Source: Dirofilaria immitis
Lineage: Eukaryota > Nematoda > Chromadorea > Rhabditida > Onchocercidae
Direction: 5' to 3'
DNA: 64,000 nt
Assembly: GCA_024305405.1 (NCBI GenBank)
Contig: JAKNDB010000068.1
Location: forward strand, 2,164,501 to 2,228,500
Shown: in pieces, positions 39,365 to 50,405 of the stretch
How positions within the stretch are numbered: position 1 is the stretch's first letter
Layout: every line of letters starts with the position of its first letter
Notes under the pieces: generated by a model
What the model was told of the DNA's origin: nothing
What the model saw: only the letters and a program-made list of their open reading frames with translations
Databases searched by the model: none
Program-made: the position numbers and the translations under genes

Positions 39365-41360
39365 GCACCACAAGCGCATTCCGTTCCTTGATTATTAACG
39401 CATCGTTTGAGAGACACTTCATAGAACATGGTTAAGCTACTCATCGTTTGCTCGATAGAAATTCAAAAGTCCGTCGTTAATCTTTTACAGAATTACAGAT
39501 TAAAATGGATTTTTGAATTACTATCGAACAGATGATGAATAGTTTAAATCAAGCTCTAGGAAATGATTTTTTCAAGATTGCTCTATGAATAACATATTGT
39601 TATATTTATATATGTGTATGTATATATTAATGTGTCGTCGCATTTTATTTGAAATAATAATAATAATAATAACTTATAGAAGAAGAAAAATTAGGCGTCC
39701 AAGGTTATCGCTGTTGTACCATTTTCTTTGTTCATTTTCAAAAAAAAAAATGAAAATATTCCAATCAAAAATGCTCGCTTTATTACATTTTGCATGCCTT
39801 ACTTCGGCGTGTCCTATTTTTGCCTATTAGACCGTTTTTTTTTTTCAACAATCGTTACAGGCAAATCAAACTTACCAAACATACTGCACTGTTTGCATTA
39901 CAGCATAGCAAAATGTGAAATGAGCTTGTTCAACGTTTAACACGTCTTCATTAGAGTGTGATAGATTGATAGTACAAGTGACCTTCAAATGTTTAAAAAT
40001 ATAGGCTTCGAAAGGAGCTTTCTTACCCGATCACTTTTATTGTAATCCGTGATGGTGAAATGATGAAACACGTATTTCCCGTTACAACATTATTCACGCA
40101 ATGAAAAGTAAAATTCGTAATACTGTAACATTGTATTTTCCAACTTTTGTTTCAAAAATTTTTTGAATAATATAATTTTAATAATTAAAATGTATTGATA
40201 GAACTCTTAGCGATTTCTTTTCAAATTGACGGAGAAGTCCATTTCTTTCATTTAACAAATTTAACACATACGTAAGCCGTAAATAACAACGATGGCATAG
40301 TAATGGCAAAGATTATTTTGATTCTGACAGGAAGGGAATGTTTGAAGTGGAAAAAATAAAACAAGGAGAGGACAAGTTTAATTCTTCCAAAAAAAAATTC
40401 AGGAAATATTTTAATTCACTGAAATAAATTATTTTCCCTCTTCTCCTTCTTTTCTCTCTCTTTCCCTCTTTCACTCGTTATTTATTCCTTCCTTTCTTTT
40501 TGTATTCAAATAAATGACACAGAAATAATTCAAAGAAAGATGAAAATTTCTGAAAATTTGAGGCATCCTTGTTGTTCAAAGAAAGAAGAAAAATTAAACT
40601 TTATTACAACCTTTTTGAGGATTACAAATATGAAAATTCTCAATGAAGAATTGGACTATTTTCAGATTCATTTTGCAAAGAATTGAAATCATTCATTTTC
40701 AGATGATAACAATAGAAACGAAAATTATAGTTGGAATATGAATTTCGATATCAATATGCAAAATCAAAAAGACTTTAATGAGATGTAAAATTTCCGAAAA
40801 TGCATTCTTAAAAATTACTTAATTGGCCAGAAGTTAACTGTTTGAGATGATAATTTCACGTAATAATACGCCAGACGATACCAATTTTAATCTCTTAATT
40901 GCTCACAGAAATAATTACAAACAATGGCATTCATAACAGAATCTTTTCTTACTGCAAATGCATTTGAAAGATTATGACGTCGTTCCTATTCGATACTATT
41001 ACTAATTTCTCATTTTAAAAGGCCTAGTATTATTTTTTTCCATATGAATCCCTCAAAGCTTGTTTTCCTATTTCGCTTTAATTATCTTACCTTGCCGCAT
41101 CCTGTGTTCTTCTAATGATTACTTGGATTATTCATTGAATCGAAATAAGTAACTTCTCATAAGTGAGGTGGGAAAAAGACGGAATTACTTTAAACCCGAA
41201 ATTTGAAAAGTTTGGGAAAGAATAGTTGTTAAAAATACAGAATTAGATCAAGCGGAATTAAGCTGAAAAATATAATGCATTTGAGGGATTCAAATGGAAA
41301 AAAATAATATTAAGAAAAACACAAGAGAGAATGAGGGAAAACCGATGAATACATCATATC
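39365..41360. repeat. Duplicated block R, part b (copy 2)
   Basis: Same orientation as 23190-25095. It includes a 26-codon plus-strand ORF at 39750-39830 whose product begins MKIFQSKMLALLHFACL and ends at TAG; the same frame exists near 23547. It resembles a signal peptide but is too short to call a gene. Confidence 0.9.
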
Positions 41361-41404
41361 GCTAAGTTTCTCAGAAAAGAAAATTCAAAAATAGTTGCGA
41401 CTGC

Positions 41405-41830
41405 CAAATCTGAAAATAGGAGGAAAGGGAATTACAAAATAGCAGGGAGAAGAAGGAGAATAGAAGACTGTTGAAGAATTAATGACGGACGATTTTGTAC
41501 CTATCGGTTAAAAAATGAAGAAATGACCGAGATAACCAGGCATATATTTCAAAAATATATTTTCGTTGAAAATACATAACCGATCGGTGGTGATCTTCTT
41601 CTCCTCATCTTCCGTTAATCGCTCACCCAGTAAACGAATAAATAAAAGTTGACATTGATGCATGCATAACAACGTATACAACAACAATATTATAATAACA
41701 ATAGCAATCCGTTCATTGATGCTTCTTCACTTCGCACTCCGCCTACATTTATCAAATCTCGAATCGCTTTAAAGTTTCCAATTTTCGACAAATCATTCTG
41801 AAATCCACCGAAAATTTCAAAACCTCAATT
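41405..41830. repeat. Duplicated block R, part a (copy 2)
   Basis: This matches 22650-23100. It follows part b here but precedes it in copy 1, so the two copies are circularly permuted relative to each other. Confidence 0.85.
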
Positions 41831-41846
41831 TTTGATTTACAAAAAC

Positions 41847-42940
41847 CCTACCAAGTTTTCACAACTAATAAATACATTTCTCCCCATTTTTCCTTCAATT
41901 CAAGTGAGTAATTTTCAGCAATTTCTTTACTTGAAGCACGTTATATTTCCTTCCTTCAGATCATTCATGAAAATCTTCACATCTTTGCTAAACACGCATT
42001 CCAGCGAATGCAATGAGATATTTTAGCTCAATCTTTTGTTTCTTTTTATGTCTCAGCAAATTATAATTTTCACTGAGTTCTGCATTATAAGCATTGAGCT
42101 TGTATGGTTTACGCCTATTAAGGTTTCATGTTGTACGAATTTTTTACCGCATACATTGCATTCGAACGTTTTCTCGCCCGTATGTAACCAGTAATATGTT
42201 TTCAGATTGGAGCGTTGACTGAAATCTCTACCGCACATAGTGTATTTGAACATCCTGTCGCCTACATGCATTCGATTATATGTATTCCAGATGGTCACAC
42301 CAAATGAATCTTTTATTGCAACGATTTCTTGTTTCTATTATTCCGATAATATTTATTTAATTTTAATTGATCAGTCATTCTTACCTGTACTGATGAATTG
42401 CTTTCAGTTTGTGTCTGAAACTATTTGAAATCATTCACTTCATAGTTTAACTGATTTGATGATTATTTTTGTTTTAATTTTTGAGTAGTTTTAACTATGC
42501 AAAGAGATTCCATTGATATCACTACATATGCTGTGGAATCTTTGAACAATAATACCTTATAACCATTCGATATTGGTTGCTTCTTAAAAGTTTTCGAAGA
42601 ATTAGAACATATTTTGAAAAGAATAACAGTTTTATTTAGAATATTGTGTAGGAAGATACAAAATTTGACTTTGATGTGATTCTTGAATCTAAACTATTTT
42701 CTATGCTGAATTTGAAATATATGACGTGGAAAAAAACCGACGAACTGATATCTGCTTTTGGTAGATATTGAAGAAATTAGATCTGGTGTTAATATTTTTT
42801 GAATCCAGATTCATCTCGTTTTGGTTTTTACTCTTATCGGTCTTTGTCGTCTCTTTTGAAATAGTCAATATTTTGCGTTTAAACTCTCTATAGCATAACA
42901 TGAACTAATAATACAGAAGATAGGTTAATGCCTGAATTAT
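41847..42940. repeat. Direct duplicate Z, copy 1 (zinc-finger locus)
   Basis: Nearly identical to 58581-59660 in the same orientation, starting at CCTACCAAGTTTTCACAACT. It contains the minus-strand zinc-finger remnant and its 5' flank. Confidence 0.9.
42053..42330 (-). pseudogene. C2H2 zinc-finger remnant, copy 1
   Basis: The open frame 42298-42053 encodes 81 residues with one complete finger (FECNVCGKKF...) preceded by TGEKT-type linkers, and one damaged finger in which the first Cys is Tyr (FKYTMCGRDFSQRSNL) and a zinc-binding His is Tyr (YYWLH). Upstream, in another frame, CNKRFIWCDHLE is a further finger, so there is at least one frameshift. The 5' flank up to 42900 is homologous, in reverse orientation, to the flank of the plus-strand copy at 49.07 kb. 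No intact start is seen. It is a decayed member of a local family. Confidence 0.75.
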
Positions 42941-42956
42941 TTCGCAGATATCAGTT

Positions 42957-43545
42957 TGTCTGTCTTCCATTGATTATCGCTTCATGTTCAATGACCAGAA
43001 TTAATTCTCCATTGCTAAGGAGCATTGTATTTAAAGCCTTTCTTAAAGATCCTTTAACTTCTCCGACCATTCTTTTATAAACGCCGCCCTGCTAAGGAAC
43101 ACTTGGCGTAATAAATTCCCATTGTTCATCGTTTCGCTTTCCGTAGTATTTAATTCTATTAATAGCTTGGAAGTTGCTTTATGATACTTGGCATTGTCAG
43201 GAATTATATTTTCGTTTGTTTTCTTTGGTTTGTAAGTTTTCGGAATGCTTGTAGAATTGTTTAGCAGTCATAATTTCCACTACTTCAAAATTCACAGCTC
43301 GAGTAACCGAACATGTAAATAAAGCCAATAAAGCTGTTAGGAGTCATAGTTTCCATTACTTCAAGATTCACAGTTTGAGTTGCCGAACATGTATCCTCAG
43401 ACCATTTTTCCTTGTATTCCACGACCATGACGGCCATTCCATCATAACCAGTTGTCTCTCAATTTTTCTGGGAAGAATCCTCGTGAAGCGTGATTTGCTG
43501 GATTATTGTTTGATCTTACATGATGGAATTTAATTTCTTTGCATC
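42957..43545 (-). pseudogene. BEL/Pao retrotransposon integrase fragment
   Basis: Reading the minus strand in shifting frames gives landmarks of the BEL/Pao integrase: TCSVTRAVNFEVVEIMTAKQ, then a DNAKY block with the catalytic-type Asp, then DEQWEFITPSVP, GGVYKRMVGEVKGSLRKAL and ELILVIEHEAIING. There are several frameshifts and stops, so it is dead. A stretch of about 78 bp around the TRAVN block is tandemly doubled (TCSATQTVNLEVMETM beside it). Gag, protease and RT are missing on this side. The fragment ends abruptly at 42957 where zinc-finger flank sequence begins. Confidence 0.8.
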
Positions 43546-43559
43546 TTCTTGTTTCACTC

Positions 43560-43830
43560 TAAGTAGGGCGATAAAAGTGATTCATAAAATAAAAAGCGAG
43601 TTTGAAAGGCTTGGTAATCTTTAATACTGTACATCTTTTATGGAATAATGACAATTTTTTCATTGTTTTGTAAAAATCATAGCTTTATGTAAATAAAAAT
43701 CATGATTGTCTCTGTAATTTCAATGCACGGATTCCAGTGTTGCTATTCAACTCTTTTTTTGTGAAACGTAAAATGATTTCTGTTAATGAATAATTCATAT
43801 TACATAATTAGCAATGTTTCATTTGTCCTA
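43560..43830. repeat. Left arm of a diverged inverted repeat
   Basis: This pairs in reverse complement with 47950-48232: GATTCATAAAATAAAAAGC, GGCTTGGTAATCTTTA, AAATCATGATTGTCTCTGTA and GAATAATTCAT blocks. The arms enclose about 4.1 kb holding the plus-strand BEL/Pao remains. Confidence 0.7.
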
Positions 43831-43994
43831 CACTTTTAGAAATATTGCAGTAAATAGGTAATGAATGCATCATACTCAGTGATAGCGAGCATAAATAATT
43901 ATTTATATTCTATTAGTTGCAGAAGATAATTTACATGAAGAAATTTATGACACTTATATTTTTACAATGCAGCAGTTGGACATTCCTCCTTCCC

Positions 43995-44530
43995 TTGTGT
44001 CGCTGAAATTGCGAGAAAAAATGGAAAATTAGAAATTCAATGCTTTCGTTTGTGTTGGATTTCACACAAAGAGGCATATGTTGTACATACGTATTTTACT
44101 GTTATGATGTAAACTAAAATTGACGCCTTTATCTATGAGTCGTACTCCCACACCCTAACAAAGGCCCTATTCCTTATAGCCACAATTGTACCAGGATCCT
44201 TCGCTTACGAAAAAGAGGGTCCTAATCATCCAAACCATTATACAGGATGTCCATTGACGCAGCTGGTTTATTCAGCAAAATGGGCGTCTTTCTTTTAATC
44301 TCTTATTTTTTTCTTGAATTATGCTATCATCATTAAACTTTTCTTAATGATATCTTTAAAATTGTATGATTGATTTTAATCACCGTTCGTTGATATATTA
44401 TCATGTTACTGTAATAAAGGTTTAATTACTCAAGTTTGAGATTCTCTCAAAGTATGAGAAATCTGTGGGGACTGTAAAGAAATGAATTACTCACGTCAAG
44501 TTTCTCACGATCAGAAGAAATCGTTGATAA
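43995..44530 (+). mobile_element. BEL/Pao-type LTR region with embedded SL1-like sequence
   Basis: The segment is repeated in reverse orientation at 52205-52690, showing it is a dispersed element end. It is followed at 44531-44540 by TTTGGGGACC, the kind of primer-binding-region motif that follows a BEL/Pao 5' LTR, and then by gag-like sequence. It has AATAAA at 44413-44418. The 22 bases right after, 44419-44440, match the nematode spliced leader SL1 at 21 of 22 positions by my reading. Exact LTR ends and target duplications could not be fixed. Confidence 0.6.
44419..44440 (+). other. SL1 spliced-leader-like 22-mer
   Basis: Reads GGTTTAATTACT then CAAGTTTGAG; SL1 has C where position 12 is T. 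It is not followed by the GTAAAC donor and Sm-site body of an SL1 RNA gene, so it is not a normal SL gene. Confidence 0.75.
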
Positions 44531-44540
44531 TTTGGGGACC

Positions 44541-47500
44541 GAAGCAGTGAACGAAACAGCAATTCTCGTAACAAAGCGCGCCATTCCGCCGGTAGTAAAG
44601 ATCACCATAAAGCAAATAAGTTATTTACTTGGGCAAAAGGGAAGGTGATTCAACCAAAAGAATAAGAAAGAAGGATAGAAAATCCATATCAGAAAGCATC
44701 AGAACGAATTTCAATAAGCTTGCGTCAGAAATTAAATTGATAATAGAGAAAGTAGAGAATATTGCAAGAATTAAGTGAAAAAAAAAAAAAAAAAACAAGT
44801 CGATTTTACTAGAAAGAAAAAGAATGCCTATGAATGGACATCTAAAAATAATTGATGCAATCATCGCCAAAGTAAGTGCCTTAGAAAAAGAGTGGAAAGA
44901 AACATTACGGCCTGTCAAAGATAAAGATGACGATTATGAAATCACTTATACGAGTCCTATTTGGATGCTTATTTAGCAGTTATCACAAAATGCATTACGT
45001 TCGAACATTTCTAATAGAAGAAAAGGATCGGATTCGTCTATCGAGAATTTGCATCGCGAGATTCCGATTGAATGTACCATCAAATAAATTCCGCATTGTA
45101 AATAAATCTCAATAATATTACGAATTATTTAACCGATTTTACATTTCTTAGGTTTCCACGCTTTTTTGTTTTTGTTTTTATCGGTGTTCATAACCATGAG
45201 AAATGCTTTTGTTAGCAATCGCTTATAATATTTATCTAAAATTCACATCTTTTTCCAAATTCTCATCCTAATCCAATGAGAAGATTGGGATCTTGTCTAG
45301 GTTGTAATTGAATCTTAACAGCCCACTGCCTAATGGGAAAATCATTCCCACCTTCTAATCCATATAAACCCTATTGTATAACGAAACAGATCTTTTTACA
45401 AATAAAAGTTTTACTATCGGCTGGACATCAACAAAATTCCAACCAGTCCAATTCAATTCAATTTGCCTCAGCGAACCATAGTAAGCTGATCAACTAACAC
45501 GACAAATCAACCCGTTGAAATACTAGTGGTATTTGGCTAATATTCGATTCACACTCCGCGACTGAAATATCCATAAAATTGTCCATGCGAGGAAGAATCA
45601 AAATATGAAAGATTGACTATGAAATCAAGTGAATGGAAAAAGGAAGGAAGGACCTTAACTGAATTAATTGAGAAATTGGTAATGACAAGCAAACCGTTAG
45701 AAATGAAGACTATAGAATGCGATGGAAATCCAAAACTTTGGAATCTGTTTATGACATAATTTGAAGAGACGATTGATAAAGAGAAGACATGACAGCTACA
45801 AAGAAATTTGCGCACCTTCCCGAATGTTTGAAAGGAGAAGCACTAGAATATATAAGCGATTTAGCTATCAGTGAAAAGAATTATTACACTAGCCATGAAG
45901 AATTTGAAGATTCGATATGGCGACAAACAAAAAGAATATTGGATTTATATACCGTGTTACAGAATTTGGATTGGTCAAGAGAAATTTAATCGCCTTTTTA
46001 AGGAACTATTAACATCCTTTCCCAATTAAAAGAATTAGGAGAAAACTTAGAGACAAATCAGTTATGGAGTACCATAATTGGAAAATTGCCTGATTATCTC
46101 TTCTTAGGTAACTTGATAAAGAGAAGTTAAGGAAATTTGATTTTTTGTTCCAAATTTATGTTTAATCAATATGATACGCAGTGATATTTCATTGTGATGT
46201 CTCGTTTGGTATTTAAATGAATAAAAATAATGATAATAGTTTATTTATAAACAAAAGTAAACAATATATACTAAGAATTCCGGAACGATATTTCTCAAAT
46301 ACCTAAATAAGTCATTTGTTTACATTTTCGACACTGAATTCGGAGCATGAATCTTCTAATTTAAACAACTATCGCCTGAATGATCCATGTAAAAGAAAAA
46401 AGTGAAATGAAAATTGATAAGCTATTTATCATTGAGTAAATTTAAACTAGCAATTCACTAAACATTTGCATGAGGCAAATATAATTGTACATTCTCGTCT
46501 TGTATCGTTATCTTTATGAAGCATGAAATGCTTCAATCATTTCACAAATTTTATTTATCATCACACAATCTTTCCAATTTACAAATAGGCAAATAGCAAT
46601 TACAAAAATGCAGATACAACAAAATCGGATGATACAATCTGCAGATAAAGTCATTTTCAAATAGTAGAAATCTCTCATGCGCTTAATGATGCAATGAGTG
46701 GCAAGATTGTGTTTGGCGAACATCACTTAACTATCCTATTCCAATTTTCTATACATGTCAACAAAAAACTCATATAGATGGGGAATCAGCAGACGAATGT
46801 GGAATCAGTGAAGGAGAAATGTAGAACATAAGATGTGCTATTTGGAATAGAAACGATTGCATAGCTAATAATTTCTAATCTTGTAAAATCAGAGGAATCA
46901 GGCTGGCTTGTGATGGATTTAGAAATAGATACTGTCAGAAGAGGCATATCCGAAAAATTAAATCAAGTGTAAAGTCTCAATCAATATCATTGTAGAATAT
47001 CGGATCTGAGATAAAAGATTAATGCAACAAAAATCACAACCATTCGATGACCAAATCGAAGAAAATTGGAAACCGGAGGATATGAAATCAAGGGATTGAT
47101 GACAAATAGCCAAGATGAAACTGAATACTTTTCAAAGATCTATAACTAGAGATGATGAAAGAGGATGTGATGTAAGGTGGTTGTGGAAAAGTAGAGATTT
47201 TGTCCCAGAAAAAATATCACTTACATCTAGAACAGTTGAAATACACAATAAGAAAATGCAGGAAGGTCCCAGAGCTTTTAAAAGACTACGATACTTATTT
47301 TAGAAATCTATTCCAAGAAGGAGTTCTAGAAAAGGTGAAGAAAGAAGAGAGTAAAAAGTGGCTTATCTTCTGCACCAGGTGATGATAAATCCACAGAAAA
47401 CTATAACGAAACTGCGGGTAGTGTTTGATGCCTTGGCAAAAACTACAGGAGATCGTCGTTAAACGAATGCTTATATAATGGACCAATTATTCTGCTATCG

Positions 47501-47575
47501 CTGCTAAAAATAATATTACGTGCCAGACAAATACGTTACGTAATAATAGCGCATGTAGAGATGGTATTCCTAAAA
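44541..47575 (+). pseudogene. Degenerate BEL/Pao retrotransposon, gag to start of RT
   Basis: Pieces in several plus-strand frames line up in BEL/Pao order. About 44640-45110: coiled-coil-like gag N-terminus. 45580-46120: gag core of the DUF1759 type, with ECDGNPKLWNLF and KFAHLPECLKGEALEYI landmarks, then a KLPDYLF block. 47040-47340: pre-RT region (FQRSITRDDERGCDVRWLWK). 47380-47575: beginning of RT (TKLRVVFDALAKTTGDR, with a later frame giving LLKIILRARQIRYVII). Frameshifts and stops occur throughout. The RT catalytic motif and integrase are not found on this strand. The span 46130-46560 interrupts the element with unrelated sequence homologous to the 3' end of the TIL gene at 57.2 kb, and 45117-45540 is unassigned. 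Confidence 0.8.
46130..46560 (+). repeat. Copy of the TIL gene 3' end and downstream flank
   Basis: This is similar, with moderate divergence, to 57160-57570: TTCCAAATTT-TGTTTAATCAAT, then AAATGAATAAAAATGA-GATAAT and TCTCAAATACCT-AA-AAAGTCATTTG. It lies between gag-like and pol-like parts of the BEL/Pao remnant. Confidence 0.75.
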
Positions 47576-47579
47576 ATAT

Positions 47580-47925
47580 ATATTTCTAAATTTTTTCTAT
47601 TTATTTCTAATTTTTTTCATATTTCTAAATATAAATATTTCTAATAAATTTCCTATTTCTAATTTTCAAAATTTTTCTAATTTTCCTATTTTTTAGAATG
47701 ACTGCATATTTCATTAATTTCGGGAAAATAGAAATATTTTATAATATAATAAATATATTGATATAACCAAGATATTTTTGTATTATGAGATATTTGGTAT
47801 AAACTAGTGATCTCATAATATAGCTTATTTTGATTCACATTTCTAAAACAAAGATATTCCTTCAGCTATCAACCTTTCAATTATGTGTTATATATTTTAT
47901 TCCAATGGAACAATTGTTAATGTAA
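47580..47925. repeat. Dispersed repeat shared with 51595-51885
   Basis: Same orientation. It includes AGAATGACTGCATATTTCAT, AATATATTGATATAA-CAAGA and TCTAAAACAAAGATAT blocks. Non-coding. Confidence 0.85.
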
Positions 47926-47949
47926 ACAAAATCTTAATGTTAACAACTA

Positions 47950-48232
47950 GCCAAACTAGCAATGAATTATTCATTAATAAAATCATTTGATTAATTCTAT
48001 TTTACGTTCCATAAAAAAAAAAAAAAAAGAAATGAATTGAATGGTAACACTGGAATCCGTTGCATTGAAATTACGTAGACAATCATGACTTTTATTTGCA
48101 TAAATTTACATAAACCCATGATTTTCCACGAAATCATGATAAAATTGTCATTAATCTACTAAAGTATCAAAGATTACCAAGCTTTTCAAATTTGCTTTTT
48201 TTTATATGAATCATTTTTCAACGCCATATTTA
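47950..48232. repeat. Right arm of a diverged inverted repeat
   Basis: Partner of 43560-43830. Together the arms could be terminal inverted repeats of a composite element of about 4.67 kb; no target duplication was found. Confidence 0.7.
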
Positions 48233-48239
48233 GAATGAA

Positions 48240-48540
48240 ATATATTTGCATGATTATGCAAAAGATTAAGAGCATCATGATTTATTTCATCATAGGATTG
48301 CCTATAAATAGAAATATTTGAAATCAGTTTCCAAATAAACTACAAACTAGTACAACGTTTATTACATATTGCGATTTGATTTATATATTTTGTGAAATAT
48401 TTATTTCAAATATCTTTCAGAATTCCATAGCAGAATCCGTACGTCAGTCATTACCATTAATTGTGGAAATTGCTTGCGAATCAATATTCTGCTTCTTTAC
48501 TACATCCTGATAGCTACATTGCCATCATGCATCGCACAAG
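48240..48540 (+). pseudogene. Signal-peptide-like exon lacking its start codon (paralogue of 61.27 kb)
   Basis: The frame ending in CAA at 48537-48539 before a GTAAGT donor encodes NILLLYYILIATLPSCIAQ. The paralogue at 61268 has ATG-AAT-ATG where this copy reads ATC-AAT-ATT, so both candidate starts are lost. Intron 48540-49070 would lead in phase 0 into the zinc-finger exon at 49071. Confidence 0.4.
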
Positions 48541-49070
48541 TAAGTGAACAAATTATTGTTTTGACTATGAAAATTAAATACTTATAAATCTTCCACTTTG
48601 GTTTTTACCCTTATTGGTTTTTGTCGTCTCTGTTGAAATAGTCAATATTTTGCGTTTAAACTATCTTTAGCATAACATTAACTAATAATAGTCTGAATTA
48701 TATCGCAGATATCAGTTCGTGAGTTTCTTTTTTGTTTTTCCACGTCATAGGTTTTAAATTCAGCATAGAAAATATTTTAGATTCAAAAATCACCTCAAAT
48801 CAAATTTTTTATCATTCCACACGTTATATTCTATTTTGGATCAATTACAATAAAACAGCAAAACTGTTATTCTTTTCAAAATATGTTCTAATTCTTCGAA
48901 AACTTTTAAGAAGTAATCAATATCGAATGGTTATGAAATATTATTGTTCAAATATTCCACAACATATGCAGTGATATCAATGGAATCTCTTTGCACTGTT
49001 GAGATTGCTCAAAAATTTTAAGAAAATAATAAATTAAAGTTATGAAGTGAATCATTTCAAATAGTTTCAG

Positions 49071-49805
49071 ATGCTAGCTGAAAGTGATTCATTACTACAG
49101 TTAGGAATAACAGATCCGTTCAAATGCAATATATGCAATAAAGGATTCCTTCAGAGCAACGATCTGATAGCACACAATTGGACACATAGAGAGAAATCGT
49201 TCGAATGCAGTGTATGCAATCAAAAGATTCTTTCGGTACAGCGTTCTGAATAGACATATTCGAAAACATACAGGCGAGAGACCGTTCAAATGCAATGTGT
49301 GCAATAAAGGATTCCTTCGGAACGACCATCTGAAGGAACATATTCGAATACATTTAGGCGAAAGACCGTTCAAATGCAATGTTTGCGGTAGAAATTTCAC
49401 TCAACACTCCGGTATGCAAAAACATTACCGAAAGCATACAGGTAAGGGACCATTCAAATGCGATGTATGCAGTAAAAGATTCCTTCAGAGCAACGATCTG
49501 ATAGCACACAATCAACACATAGAGAGAGGCCGTTCGAATGCAGTGTATGCAATGAAAGATTCTTTCGGAACGGCGATCTGAATAGACATATTCGAATACA
49601 TACAGGCGAGAGACCGTTCAAATGCAATGTTTGCGGTAGAAATTTCACTCAACGCTTCAATTTGAAAATACATTACCAAATACATACGCGCGGTAGAAAT
49701 TTCAGTCAAGTCTCCAATCTGATAACACATAATCAAACAAATACAGGGAAGAAACCGTTCAAATCTGATTTATGCGGAAAAAATTTACTCGAAAATATAC
49801 TTTGA
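49071..49805 (+). pseudogene. C2H2 zinc-finger gene copy A, two frameshifts
   Basis: The frame opens with ATG directly after TTTCAG (SL or cis acceptor). It gives MLAESDSLLQLGITD, then a first finger (FKCNICNKGFLQSNDLIAHN), shifts frame near 49225, continues with three fingers joined by HTGERPFKC-type linkers to about 49515, shifts again near 49520, and continues with two to three more ending at a stop 49803-49805. Fingers have the Kruppel-like pattern C-x2-C-x12-H-x3-H. About eight finger units can be counted. An intact, shorter relative lies at 60022. The last unit reads FKSDLC, lacking its first Cys, in all copies. Confidence 0.8.
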
Positions 49806-49919
49806 AGATACATAAAGAGAAAGCTAGAATACTTCATTGCAAGAGAATTATACCTACAGATGACGTTATCAACACAGATATATTAACAGAGGAAATAATT
49901 TCGTATGCAAGACTGTGAG

Positions 49920-50405
49920 TGTCGCGAACGCTGATTCATGAAACTCCAATATACAATTACATAATTAAATAAATTTCTTATTGTAAACAAATAAGCAAAT
50001 AGATTACTCACTGTAAATTAATGCTCATGAAACTATGAATCATCCCAGTCATATCTACATTCCTTAAAATTGTTTTTTCACACGTTTTTGTTGTTATCTA
50101 ACCAATCTACATCCTTTTGTTTAAACGCTTATTTTCCCACGCTAATCCCCTTTTAATCGTACTGTAATGTTTCCTCCATATCCGGTGTGTTTCTGGTGCT
50201 AGAATTAACCAATTCCACTTCTGGGAAGATATAAACCACGAGTGATCATCATCAATATTATTGTTATCACTTAAGTACAATCAGTAATAAACGTTTCGGC
50301 TTCACGGTGTGCTCTCAATACAGCTCCACTACACCCTACTCAATCCCCAACACTGGTGACATTTGGTCCCCTCGACGTCAGCTCACACCCAATAAATACG
50401 CGACA
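49920..50405. mobile_element. Solo-LTR-like insertion, 486 bp, with 5-bp target duplication
   Basis: The element starts TGTCGCG and ends CGCGACA (7-bp perfect terminal inverted repeat) and is flanked by GTGAG at 49915-49919 and 50406-50410. The paralogous locus at 60.56 kb lacks it, giving an empty site. It contains AATAAA twice and an internal CACTGGTGACATTTGGTCCC resembling a BEL/Pao primer-binding region. Orientation of the parent element is not certain. Confidence 0.85.

Noticed and set aside
39750..39830. 26-codon secreted-peptide-like ORF in block R
   Set aside because: Too short, in a non-coding duplicated block, and only two nearly identical copies to compare.
44419..44440. SL1 RNA gene
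   Set aside because: The leader is present but no GTAAAC donor, stem-loops or Sm site follow, and no 5S rRNA gene is nearby.
46514..46726. 70-codon minus-strand frame with a transmembrane-like segment
   Set aside because: It lies within decayed BEL/Pao and TIL-flank sequence, with no independent support.
49101..49736. Minus-strand frames rich in Leu/Cys/Arg (for example SLACMYSNMSIQ repeats)
   Set aside because: Antisense of the zinc-finger coding sequence; the same shadows recur at 60.05 and 62.7-63.4 kb.
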